Positions 25,439 to 33,183 of a stretch of 37,398 nucleotides of DNA are shown here, piece after piece. The stretch spans positions 1 through 37,398 of the forward strand of contig JAPPED010000025.1 of assembly GCA_028824295.1 (NCBI GenBank), read 5' to 3'. The first letter of the stretch is position 1. Every line of letters starts with the position of its first letter. The notes beneath the pieces are model-generated. The model ran no database searches. It was not told where the DNA came from and saw only the letters and a list, made by a program, of their open reading frames with translations. The DNA is from Rhodospirillales bacterium (GTDB taxonomy: Bacteria; Pseudomonadota; Alphaproteobacteria; TMED109). The position numbers and the translations under genes were made by a program.

Positions 25439-25874
25439 CCCCGCCCGACGGATAACCGGGTATGGCCCGCTCGATGCGGCGGGCCATGCTCGCAAGCTCC
25501 TCCCTACTGGCGATGCAGCTGCCAACTTCTCCAAGGTCGAGATGATGGGCCATCTCATGAATGAGGCCCGTGTCTCCCAGAATCTCCTCGACGCCACGCA
25601 CGCCCGATTTCAGCGCGAGAAACCCGACGAAGCAAGCGCGGTGCATCGTCTCCGGCGTGACCCCGTGCTCCTCAACCTGTTCGGCAAGTGAGGCAGCGTC
25701 CTCTGGCGAGAGCCGGCGGAACGGACGGCTGTCGATGTAATCCGTCTCGCCCAAATTCCTAGCCCGGACGACCGCCTCGATGCTTGTGGGTGAAGCCTTG
25801 ATGACCGTGGCAAACCGCCGCCGTTGACCATCGGGATTTGGTAGCGAGTATGTCGCGCTGTAGTAGCAGTCCAT
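25422..25874 (-). CDS. Hypothetical protein with HEMAH motif
   Basis: A 150-residue protein counted from the ATG at 25874 (MDCYYSATYSLPNPDG). No family is recognised. Residues around 110-125 read GLIHEMAHHLDLGEVG, which contains HExxH, the zinc-binding motif of many metallopeptidases; no third ligand or signal peptide is obvious, so peptidase function is only a possibility. The N-terminal part looks like a small beta domain. It lies in the island between a DUF1508 gene and a palindromic element. Confidence 0.55.
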   Translation of the reverse strand: MDCYYSATYSLPNPDGQRRRFATVIKASPTSIEAVVRARNLGETDYIDSRPFRRLSPEDAASLAEQVEEHGVTPETMHRACFVGFLALKSGVRGVEEILGDTGLIHEMAHHLDLGEVGSCIASREELASMARRIERAIPGYPSGGVRFRP

Positions 25875-25967
25875 TGGGCACCCTCCGATTACTGCCGCAT
25901 GATGGCTTCTTGCGCGACAAAAAGCCTGCCGCATGTTCGCTAGTCGGAAATTGATACGTGGTCTGCG

Positions 25968-26049
25968 TGACCTGCTCCCCGAAAGTTGGACCACGCAAAA
26001 CGAGAAAATTCTCAGTCTTGGAGCTGCCTAGGTCCCGGGGAGCAGGTCA
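25968..26049. mobile_element. 82-bp palindromic element with IS3-like ends (MITE-like)
   Basis: Begins TGACCTGCTCCCCG and ends with the exact reverse complement, giving 14-bp perfect terminal inverted repeats. The inner sequence GAAAGTTGGACCACG resembles the ends of IS3-family elements. No gene fits inside. I see no clear target duplication. Related copies occur at 36113-36245. Confidence 0.65.
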
Positions 26050-26289
26050 AAAGTGAAGCCATCGGAAGTCGAGAGTTGGATGTAATCCTTCCTGACACCC
26101 GTTCCTTCCGCCAGTGACATCTCTGAAACGGACGGCGTCTGCGTTGCTTCCAGCGCATTTGGGACGAACGGGCGCTACAACAGGGCTGGTTGCGGATAGG
26201 GGCGACCAGGCACATTGACCAGGACAATTCCGCGTCGCTTCCGCCGCCTGCCCACGCCCCGGCCGACGTGGCCACGACAGGAGGTCGCA
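26050..26289. other. Intergenic stretch before the PLP-enzyme gene
   Basis: About 240 bp without a supported gene; with the flanking palindromic element the gene-free interval is about 415 bp. A 30-codon minus-strand frame (ending about 26024) looks weakly protein-like and runs into the palindrome, perhaps the tail of a lost gene. Confidence 0.4.
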
Positions 26290-27582
26290 ATGTCAGGAGC
26301 AAAGTCCTTTCGGCGTACCCGCATCGGCGATCGTACGCTGCACCCCGCCACGCAGATGATGTCGTACGGATATGACCCGTCCATGTCCGAGGGAGCCGTC
26401 AAGCCTCCGGTGTTTCTGACCTCGACGTTCGCCTTCCAGTCGGCGGAAGAAGGGGCCGACTTCTTCGACGTGGTCGCGGGACGCAAGGCGGCACCGCAGG
26501 ACGGTGGCGCCGGCGGTCTGGTGTACAGCCGCTTCAACCACCCCAACACGGAAATAGTCGAGGACCGACTGGCGCTGCTGGACGGGGCCGAAAGCGCCTT
26601 GCTGACCGCCTCGGGCATGGCCGCGATCGGGGCGTTGTTCCTGACCATGGCCCGTCCGGGCGACGCCGTCGTCCACTACACGCCGCTCTACGGCGGCACG
26701 GAAACCCTGCTGACCAAGGTCATGCCTGCCTTGGGGGTGCATTCGGTTCCGTTCACCGATGGGTTGTCGGAGACCGCGCTCCTCCACGCGCTCGACACTG
26801 CGGCGCGCCTGGGCCCGGTAAAGATGCTGTACTTGGAAACCCCGGCGAACCCCACCAACGCCGTCATTGATCTGGCCATGACGCGGCAGGTGATTGACCA
26901 GTGGTCGCGGACGGACGCCGAGCGCCCGATCATCGTCTGCGACAACACCATGTTGGGGCCGGTGTTCCAGAAGCCCATCGCACTTGGCACCGATATCTGC
27001 GTTTACTCGCTGACCAAGTACATCGGTGGGCACAGCGACTTGATCGCGGGCGGCATCACCGGTTCGCGCGAACTCCTGAACCCCATCCGCCTGACCCGTA
27101 GCGCCTTCGGCTTTCAACTCGATCCGCACTCTTCCTGGATGCTCTCCAGATCGCTGGAGACCCTGTCCCTGCGGATGGAACGGGCCGCCCAGTCTGGGTC
27201 GCAAGTTGCAGCCTGGCTGGCTCAGAACACCATCGTTCCCTGCCGGGTGCTGCACCCGGAGCATGCGGATGACCCGAAGGCGGCCGAGGTATTTTCGGCG
27301 CAGTGCAGCGGACCCGGGTCAACCTTCTCCTTCGCGGTCGACGACGACCGCTCGCTTGCGTTTCGGATCCTGAATGAACTGAGCCTGTTCAAGCTGGCCG
27401 TGAGTCTGGGCGGTACCGAGTCGCTGGCCTGTCACCCGGCTTCCACGACCCATTCGGGCGTGCCGCCGGAAACTCGCCGCGCCGCCGGCGTGACAGACGG
27501 CCTCATCCGGCTTTCCGTCGGACTGGAGCATCCCGAAGACCTCATCGAGGATTTGCGACAGGCCTTTACCAGGGCGGTGTAG
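26290..27582 (+). CDS. Cystathionine gamma-synthase/methionine gamma-lyase family PLP enzyme
   Basis: A 430-residue PLP-dependent transsulfuration-family enzyme with a perfect AGGAGGT site before the ATG at 26290. Seen: YSRFNHPNTEIVEDRLALLDGAE, the SGMAAI phosphate-cup region, YLETPANPTN, CDNTM with the cofactor-binding Asp, and SLTKYIGGHSDLIAGG holding the Schiff-base lysine. Length and motifs are intact. It could perform gamma-elimination or gamma-replacement on methionine, cystathionine or homoserine esters; sequence alone does not decide. It looks like a normal chromosomal metabolic gene, yet it lies inside the bounds of the transposon, unlike the other cargo. Confidence 0.88.
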   Translation: MSGAKSFRRTRIGDRTLHPATQMMSYGYDPSMSEGAVKPPVFLTSTFAFQSAEEGADFFDVVAGRKAAPQDGGAGGLVYSRFNHPNTEIVEDRLALLDGAESALLTASGMAAIGALFLTMARPGDAVVHYTPLYGGTETLLTKVMPALGVHSVPFTDGLSETALLHALDTAARLGPVKMLYLETPANPTNAVIDLAMTRQVIDQWSRTDAERPIIVCDNTMLGPVFQKPIALGTDICVYSLTKYIGGHSDLIAGGITGSRELLNPIRLTRSAFGFQLDPHSSWMLSRSLETLSLRMERAAQSGSQVAAWLAQNTIVPCRVLHPEHADDPKAAEVFSAQCSGPGSTFSFAVDDDRSLAFRILNELSLFKLAVSLGGTESLACHPASTTHSGVPPETRRAAGVTDGLIRLSVGLEHPEDLIEDLRQAFTRAV

Positions 27583-27713
27583 GGCGAGTGGTCCTAGGCG
27601 AGCCAAGCCCTGCAAGACAGGTCGAAAGGTGGCGCACCTCTCTTGCTGCCGGCTCGGACGTCAGGCAATCACGGCAGGTCGGTGGGAATCGCTACATTAT
27701 GTGACAAGATTCA

Positions 27714-27843
27714 CGGTATTGGCCAAGTTAATGTTCCAATGCCCGTCGGCAGCTGTGCGATGAACGCCCTGATGTGACCCAAACCGGGCGACCTACGGCC
27801 ACATAGTGGTGTTGCCTGTGGCCAACAATTCGGGACTTGTCCG
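27714..27843 (-). repeat. Degraded internal right transposon end
   Basis: The stretch from CGGTATTGGCCAAGTTAATG (27714-27733) to GGCCAACAATT (27820-27830) matches the order and spacing of the right end at 34471-34599, including GCCCTGAT in the middle. The outer tip is altered and no TGTCGG tip or 5-bp repeat is left. It marks an older insertion in the same orientation. No gene is seen in the rest of the 27583-27902 interval. Confidence 0.55.
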
Positions 27844-27902
27844 TACGCCGCCGTGTTGGCACCTAGCGTTCGAGCGAAAAGGCACTGCCCAAAGAACTTA
27901 CT

Positions 27903-28907
27903 CTACGAACGGTTGTTCGCCGACTTAACCGTTCGCAGCTGCATCATCAATTCCTCACCCCTCTTCGTCAATTCCCAAAATAGAGCCATCCCGCCCTTGG
28001 ATGTTCTTGTGTAATTGGTGCGGATTAGTCCCAAGGCTGTTAACTGTAAGCGAATAGTCTGAAAATCTTGGTGATCAACGCGAACTTGTTGAGGTTCACC
28101 CGCAAAATTCTTGCGCCAGATCGCAACACCCAAGGCCGCATCGACTGTCCCGTCACTTGGATGCTTTTGCAAGTCAGGGGAAATCCACCCAAATAGCTCG
28201 TTCCAGCTTACGGAGACCTCCCTTGTCCTATTTCCCTGCGGGAAAGACTCGTAGTAGTTCAATCGCAGAGTAATGGCTTCCTCCATAGGAGCTAAGTCCG
28301 TATTCTTCGCAGAGGCTCGTGATTCCAATTCGGACACACTGGCTTGCAGTTGGACATTCTCTTTGCGCAATATGTTTAGATCTTCCAGCAATTCTCCGCT
28401 GACCACATTGGTGGCACGAACCCAGCCAACCGCCGGATAAACCTTAATCGTTTTCGACAAACTTAGTGCTACCAGCCCTGGTAATTCGGCAGCGTCGCTC
28501 CACATCTTCACTAATCTGTTTGTTCTGACTTTCTCACGAAATGTTTCCAATTTGCTCCTTAATTCTGGGGCAATATCAGATTTTCCTACAGGAATTTCGT
28601 CTGGTCGTTCGTGCAAGAACGCGAGGACTTTGAGCCCACGGGCAATAGCATAATCATATTCTTTCTCCGTATAACTCATTCCTTCTTCTGTTAATGATCC
28701 ATAGCGGCCACCAATGATCACAATGTAGTAATCACAGTCATCTATCACGCGTTGAATGAATTTCCACTGCTCCTCGTCTGTAGCAGGAAAAAGCTCCATC
28801 CCGGCCGGAATGCAATCCAATTCCATGACAGTTTGTATTACCTTCTGACGTTCTTCCTTTAGGTCTGCGTAGGTCGAACTAACGAAGATCTGATAACGTT
28901 TTTCCAT
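27903..28907 (-). CDS. DUF4062 domain-containing protein, last gene of the TIR operon
   Basis: A 334-residue protein. The N-terminal domain is DUF4062: [18 protein letters not shown], then [13 protein letters not shown] and [13 protein letters not shown]. The domain is often found at the front of STAND-type immune or signalling proteins; its biochemical role is unproven. A central coiled coil ([19 protein letters not shown]) joins it to a C-terminal winged-helix-like region ([20 protein letters not shown], ending with a LTKRGEELM helix). Base composition is visibly more AT-rich than the core genes, a sign of transfer. It begins 9 nt after the upstream membrane-protein gene, so the pair is one transcription unit. 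Confidence 0.82.
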   Translation of the reverse strand: MEKRYQIFVSSTYADLKEERQKVIQTVMELDCIPAGMELFPATDEEQWKFIQRVIDDCDYYIVIIGGRYGSLTEEGMSYTEKEYDYAIARGLKVLAFLHERPDEIPVGKSDIAPELRSKLETFREKVRTNRLVKMWSDAAELPGLVALSLSKTIKVYPAVGWVRATNVVSGELLEDLNILRKENVQLQASVSELESRASAKNTDLAPMEEAITLRLNYYESFPQGNRTREVSVSWNELFGWISPDLQKHPSDGTVDAALGVAIWRKNFAGEPQQVRVDHQDFQTIRLQLTALGLIRTNYTRTSKGGMALFWELTKRGEELMMQLRTVKSANNRS

Positions 28908-28916
28908 TTCCTGAAC

Positions 28917-29765
28917 CTACGGTGTCTTGCGGACTGGTGTCTGACCACCCGAACCGCGGAGATTCGCTACTTTGCCTAGCAGATCAAACCAGAACGGCGC
29001 CCCTAGACTCACGGCAGCAGTAGTAATGATCCACCCCAACAACGTCTTGAGCCAGTCCAAGGCACTGCTAGGAGCGGCGCTCCAGCCGATGGGAAAAGCT
29101 TCTAGGTCGTCTAAGCTGCTGGCCTCGAGTCCCGAGACCTCGCCGGTTTGCGCCGCTACCTGAGCCTGTGCTGCGATCTGTGTCCGCAGCGCGTCGTTGC
29201 GCCAAAATTCTTCAGCCATATGAATGGAACTGGCATTGGTCGCCAATGTAACGGAGCCTGCGATCGCAAAGATCATCACCTTGGCTTGACGCTTGTACCA
29301 GCCAGCCACCCTTGACATACCTTCGTCAAACCAGCCAGCAAGTCTATCTTTCAGGGCAGTGGCAGCATCGTCTCCATCGTCGATGAGTGCCGCGAGGACT
29401 TCCTTCAGCGGATGATCCGAACTTATGCTGCTGACCAGGGCCTTGGCTTCTTCGGCTGAATGGGCCACGTAGGACTTGCCATTGCTTTCCTTGGCGATCA
29501 CTTCCAAGACGACCCCGCTGAGCGTGTCAGGGTTAATGTAGGACGGCAGTTTCTTGTCTTTTGACAAATTCTTGATGAGCGGATGCTCGTACACTTTTTC
29601 TGCATAAGTGCCGCCTAGCAGGTTCTGGACGCCCTTGCGCAAGTTCTTCGAACGCAATGCGCACAGGCTGGCTATCCACTCCTGGACAGCTGACGCTACT
29701 AGGCTAAGCACGACATAGAAGAAGATCAGTCCAAGACCAACATCAATTATCGGATGGTCCAACAT
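28917..29765 (-). CDS. Membrane protein of unknown function, TIR operon
   Basis: A 282-residue protein. An N-terminal membrane segment (GLGLIFFYVVLSLVASAVQ) is followed by a soluble helical domain. A second hydrophobic stretch comes at about 165-182 (VMIFAIAGSVTLATNASS) and a third near the end (LLGWIITTAAVSLGAPFWFDLL) before a short tail (VANLRGSGGQ). The PFWFDLL-xx-xxNLRG ending recurs in uncharacterised bacterial membrane proteins, but I know no assigned function. In an immune operon a multi-pass protein could be a membrane-damaging effector; this is inference from context only. A GAGG lies upstream of the ATG. Confidence 0.7.
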   Translation of the reverse strand: MLDHPIIDVGLGLIFFYVVLSLVASAVQEWIASLCALRSKNLRKGVQNLLGGTYAEKVYEHPLIKNLSKDKKLPSYINPDTLSGVVLEVIAKESNGKSYVAHSAEEAKALVSSISSDHPLKEVLAALIDDGDDAATALKDRLAGWFDEGMSRVAGWYKRQAKVMIFAIAGSVTLATNASSIHMAEEFWRNDALRTQIAAQAQVAAQTGEVSGLEASSLDDLEAFPIGWSAAPSSALDWLKTLLGWIITTAAVSLGAPFWFDLLGKVANLRGSGGQTPVRKTP

Positions 29766-29893
29766 TGCAATTGTTACCCCTCAGTTTGCTACAGGTATCC
29801 CTGCTTGCCGATTCCGGTGAACATGTTGCGTCTGCGCACGATTGAATTTCCTTAGGCGCAAACACCAAGTAGATCTCTCCGTCGAGGCCTCAT

Positions 29894-30058
29894 CTATTCC
29901 CATCCCCGACGGATGTCGGTTCGATTGCACTGCGGGCAGTGGACCGGCACCGACGGTTGATTGCGCCTCTCCGCTTCTAGCCGCTCGCGCCCGCTCAGTA
30001 CCTGAGTCTCGAAACGGTGTCCGCAATTGTTGCACCGAAAACGAACCAGATCAGTCAC
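29894..30058 (-). CDS. 54-residue zinc-ribbon protein (GTG start)
   Basis: A short frame starting at GTG 30058 and overlapping the end of the TIR gene by 8 nt. The protein begins with a strand and knuckle (VRFRCNNCGHRFETQ) and ends HCPQCNRTDIRRGWE, so two CxxC knuckles are spaced as in a zinc ribbon. Small zinc ribbons act as adaptors or nucleic-acid binders. The overlap implies translational coupling to the TIR protein. It is easily missed because of its length and start codon. A gap of 128 nt separates it from the next operon gene. Confidence 0.68.
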   Translation of the reverse strand: MTDLVRFRCNNCGHRFETQVLSGRERLEAERRNQPSVPVHCPQCNRTDIRRGWE

Positions 30059-30992
30059 TGGTTACTCCTGCTCGTTCCAGAAAATCCTCCCACAGTCGTT
30101 CGGCAGCTGCCTCCGGAGTCAGCCGTTCTTGGTCCCCTCCAAACCCCATTGCTGAGCTCAGGTAGAGCTCATATTCGTCGGCATTGACCGTAAACATGCC
30201 GTTTGCCGTGTTGGGCGGGGCGCTTTCGGCGAACGAATACGAAATGTCGCCGAGCGCTGTATTCCCACTACGCCCATGGACAGTGATGTGTGCCGTACCG
30301 TGTTCACGCGCTCGGTTGACGATCGTGCAGGTGAAAGAGGCGGGGGAAAGCAACTTTATGCGCCCTCTCAGGTCCTCTATCGCGTCAATTTCCGCAACCG
30401 CACGCTCGAAGTAGCCTCGGATCGCGCCAAAGGCTGCCTCGCGAAAATCGCTGCGGTCGATCTCGTCGAAATCCCGCTTCACACGATAGCGGCGGACTCC
30501 CGGCTGAACAGGCGCTGCCGGAATTGTCGCCTCGCCCCGCTCCGTGCTACTCGGCGCCCCTTCGGCGTCCAGTATCCGCCTCAGTTCCCGTACGACATCA
30601 ACGAAGGCATGGTTCTCGTTGGTCCATTCGCTGACCGGCTTGCCGTCTCGAGGAAGTGCCTTGAGATCTCGGAGGGGAGTGGAGGGCCAATCACAGGGCT
30701 CCAAGATTATGGGAACCACTCTGGCGTGGCCCGACCGATGGCGTTCGAGGGCTCGGTCCATTTCTCTTTCCACGCAATAGTCCGAGGCAAGAAAATCTGG
30801 ACTGACCAGCAGCAGGAATAACCGGGAGGCTTCCAGCCGTTCGGCGATCTCGGCGTCGATTGCCCCGCCTGCGAGGATTTCTCGATCAAACCATTCATCG
30901 ATGCGCCGATCCCGGCGAAGCACAGCCAAATGGGTGTGCAGCCGATCGAGAGCTGCTTCGTCCTTGTGTGAATAAGAGATAAATACCTTCAT
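30051..30992 (-). CDS. TIR domain-containing protein, candidate immune effector
   Basis: A 313-residue protein with an N-terminal TIR domain: VFISYSHKDEAALDRL (residues 3-18), LLVSPDFLASDYCVEREM with a candidate catalytic glutamate at 75-77, and RVVPIILEPCDW. Bacterial TIR domains commonly cleave NAD+ or make cyclic ADP-ribose-type signals during phage defence. After a linker, residues 165-313 form a separate domain (SDFREAAFGAIRGYFERAVAEI, then a beta-rich part ITVHGRSGNTALGDISYSF) that I do not recognise and that may sense or bind. It lies 30 nt behind the DUF2188 gene in the minus-strand operon. Confidence 0.88.
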   Translation of the reverse strand: MKVFISYSHKDEAALDRLHTHLAVLRRDRRIDEWFDREILAGGAIDAEIAERLEASRLFLLLVSPDFLASDYCVEREMDRALERHRSGHARVVPIILEPCDWPSTPLRDLKALPRDGKPVSEWTNENHAFVDVVRELRRILDAEGAPSSTERGEATIPAAPVQPGVRRYRVKRDFDEIDRSDFREAAFGAIRGYFERAVAEIDAIEDLRGRIKLLSPASFTCTIVNRAREHGTAHITVHGRSGNTALGDISYSFAESAPPNTANGMFTVNADEYELYLSSAMGFGGDQERLTPEAAAERLWEDFLERAGVTSD

Positions 30993-31022
30993 CTTCAGCG
31001 CTTTTCCCGGAGTTGGTCCTGA

Positions 31023-31259
31023 CTAGTGCTTTCGGTCACGTGGCGGGTTGGGATCGTTTCCAGGCGGCACCGTGTCGGAGTCCCGCCATCGGCCATCCCG
31101 TCCCTGGATGCGAACTTCGCCCCCTCCCAGATTGGCGACCGTCTGTTTGGCTGCCTGCTCAGCCTTGCGCTGAGTCCCGTGCACGCTGCTTGCCCGTTTG
31201 CCACCCGGGGCCTTCACGGCCCAGCCTTTTGGATGCTTGGTCACATAGCGATCCGCCAT
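31023..31259 (-). CDS. DUF2188 domain-containing protein, first gene of the TIR operon
   Basis: A 78-residue protein starting at ATG 31259 with the usual DUF2188 opening RYVTKHPKGWAVKAPGGKR. The helix KAEQAAKQTVANLGGGEVRI and the RDGRWRDSDT turn follow; the tail is proline-rich. The function of DUF2188 is unknown. It heads the minus-strand operon and faces the WYL-family regulator across a 92-bp intergenic region holding a palindrome. An extended start at 31334 would swallow that region and was rejected. Confidence 0.82.
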   Translation of the reverse strand: MADRYVTKHPKGWAVKAPGGKRASSVHGTQRKAEQAAKQTVANLGGGEVRIQGRDGRWRDSDTVPPGNDPNPPRDRKH

Positions 31260-31277
31260 CAACATTTTCCTTTCCGG

Positions 31278-31307
31278 TTGACCTCGGGACCTCGAAGGAG
31301 GTATATC
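31278..31307 (+). promoter_or_regulatory. Putative promoter of the WYL regulator gene
   Basis: TTGACC (31278-31283) and TATATC (31302-31307) are separated by 18 bp on the plus strand. The predicted start of transcription falls just before the palindrome at 31320-31343. Confidence 0.4.
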
Positions 31308-31319
31308 GTAGATCCATAA

Positions 31320-31343
31320 AGTTTCTTTGTCCATATAGAAACT
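31320..31343. promoter_or_regulatory. Putative operator palindrome AGTTTCT-N10-AGAAACT
   Basis: Two perfect 7-bp arms separated by 10 bp lie 8 bp before the regulator ATG. They also overlap a minus-strand promoter candidate (TGGACA, 17 bp, TACGAT). A dimeric regulator bound here could repress both the operon and itself, as BrxR/CapW proteins do. Confidence 0.5.
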
Positions 31344-31351
31344 AGACGCGT

Positions 31352-32215
31352 ATGAGTGCAGGAGTATCGGAACTGAGGTGGGGCATCGAGCGTCGCCTCG
31401 AATTCATAGAATTCCGGCTGTACTGGGAGGGAGGGATCAACCGCAGTGACATCGTGGAACAGTTCGGCGTGTCGGTACCTCAGGCCTCCAAGGACCTCAG
31501 CCGGTACCAGGAGCTCGCGCCAGACAACATGGCGTACGACAAGAGCGAGAAACGATACTTCCCGGCTCCTCACTTCGTGCCCCGGTTTTATCGACCGGAT
31601 CCAGACGAGCACCTTGCTCAGCTCAATGCCGTGGCCACGCTTGCCGTGCCACCCCAGGAAACCTGGTTGTCAAGAACTCCGAACGTTGACTCACTGCCAG
31701 CGCTACAACGCAAAGTTGAACCCGAGGTCCTGCGCGCACTACTAGATGCAGTAAAGGACGAACGGGCCTTGGAAATTCTGTATCAGTCGATGAACCCCGT
31801 GCGCCCCGAGCCCGTGTGGCGGGGAATCAGCCCGCACGCCTTCGCCAACGACGGCTACCGCTGGCACGTTCGCGCTTTCTGCCACATCGACAGCTCCTTC
31901 AAGGATTTCCTGCTCTCTCGTTGTCTCGACTATCGTCCTGCCGGCCGCGCACTAGGGAAGCCATCAGACGATCGAGACTGGACACAAGTCTTGGATGTAG
32001 AGCTTAGACCCAATCCAAAATTGTCCAAGTCTCAACAACTCGTAATTTCTGACGATTATGGAATGGAGAACGGCAAGCTTAAGGTTTCCATCAGGAAATC
32101 ACTCTTCTTCTACTTCGAACGCCACCACCGACTTGATTTGGCGGAAGCCGTTCACAGGCCACAGGAAGCACCTGTTGTCATTGAACGTCGAATACGTGCA
32201 ACCTCCCAAACGTGA
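31352..32215 (+). CDS. WYL domain transcriptional regulator (BrxR/CapW-like)
   Basis: A 287-residue regulator. The N-terminus is a winged helix-turn-helix (LEFIEFRLYWEGGINRSDIVEQFGVSVPQASKDLSRY). A WYL domain follows at about 135-200 (ALEILYQSMNPVRP...PHAFANDGYRWHVRAFC), and then a C-terminal extension. This order and opening are typical of the BrxR/CapW family that controls BREX, CBASS and other defence loci, sensing an unknown ligand and releasing repression. Here it is divergent from the DUF2188-TIR operon across a palindrome. The gene is intact. The ligand is unknown and control of the operon is inferred from layout. Confidence 0.87.
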   Translation: MSAGVSELRWGIERRLEFIEFRLYWEGGINRSDIVEQFGVSVPQASKDLSRYQELAPDNMAYDKSEKRYFPAPHFVPRFYRPDPDEHLAQLNAVATLAVPPQETWLSRTPNVDSLPALQRKVEPEVLRALLDAVKDERALEILYQSMNPVRPEPVWRGISPHAFANDGYRWHVRAFCHIDSSFKDFLLSRCLDYRPAGRALGKPSDDRDWTQVLDVELRPNPKLSKSQQLVISDDYGMENGKLKVSIRKSLFFYFERHHRLDLAEAVHRPQEAPVVIERRIRATSQT

Positions 32216-32404
32216 CAGCAATCGCGGGCACGTCTCGACTCTTCACAACGCGGGGCCGACGACGAAGGCGCCTCCATGCCGACTGGACCCGAGACGCGCC
32301 CGGGTACCGCAATGTGAAGGACGTTTTCGGACACGCGACGAGGCGACGGATATCTGATCGAACGACAAGGCCCTACGGTTCGCCCCAACCACATGGAGGC
32401 ACTT

Positions 32405-32668
32405 ATGCCGCCAAGGAAGCCGCGGAGGACCGTCCATCTGGAAGCCAGCGTTTGGTAAAACGAGCAGGACGACAAAATTCACAATGCTGCGAAGGGAGAT
32501 CACGGCTTCATCACGACCGTGAACTGGGATCCTGCCAGCCTGCGCGGACACCCAAACCTGTTTCGAAAGCTCGCCCAGCACCTGCGAGACCATGGTGCCT
32601 TCCCCCGGGATGAGGGCCCAATACCTGAGCGTCTATTGAGCGGGCAACCGGTGCCTGTCGCCTCGTAG
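32405..32668 (+). pseudogene. Small island-type protein gene with one in-frame stop
   Basis: From ATG 32405 (GGAGG five bases upstream) the frame reads PPRKPRRTVHLEASVW, then TAA at 32456-32458, then continues protein-like for 69 codons (GFITTVNWDPASLRGHPNLF, RKLAQHLRDHGAF) to TAG at 32666. It resembles a family of small basic proteins common on mobile islands. The single nonsense codon at codon 18 suggests a recent pseudogene; a sequencing error is also possible. Function unknown. Confidence 0.55.
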
Positions 32669-33183
32669 GCGGATTGACCTAATGAGCGGGACACGCTCGG
32701 ATCCGAGAATTTGCTGGCTGTCCGCGGTCCAAACTCAGAGGAACAGGTCTAGCACGTGCGCCAACATTACGACTGGATCAGCCGATCCAGGCTGACCGCA
32801 TAGGCTGCTACAGGCTCAAAATGCACACACCGGTCCTGTGGAGGCAACCCGATCTGCTCAGGGAGAGCCGGTCCACATCATCATGCCGACGCCGACGGTC
32901 ACAACGCGCCCAGTGACAACACTGACACGGCGAAGTAACTGCCGAGCTAATTGGGCTGGCGAGCCGACGCGTTCGACGCGGGTCCGGCTGCACTCCAACT
33001 GCTGCGAATGCTCAGGAGCGAGGCCCCGGGGGCAGCGCAGGCATTGAAGACGGTGGCGGTCAACGGGCGGTTCGATCAGCGCAGAAGGCTATCAATCAGT
33101 TGTCGGGAAGACTTAGCCGAGCGATTGCGGTATAGCCCCGATAGCCAACGCCGCACTCGACGGCAGACGGACAGGGGACGAAA
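32669..33183. other. Non-coding or decayed stretch, nothing recognised
   Basis: About 515 bp before the AbiJ-like gene. Only short frames without conserved features are open. It may hold decayed island genes. The interval 32216-32404, upstream of the broken small gene, likewise shows no recognised gene. Confidence 0.45.

Noticed and set aside
26024-26113. 30-codon minus-strand frame ending inside the palindromic element
   Set aside because: Partly protein-like, but too short, with a stop just upstream and no recognisable family.
29842-30165. Plus-strand frame of 107 codons opposite the zinc-ribbon gene
   Set aside because: Serine/arginine-rich shadow; the minus-strand zinc ribbon with two CxxC knuckles explains the region better.
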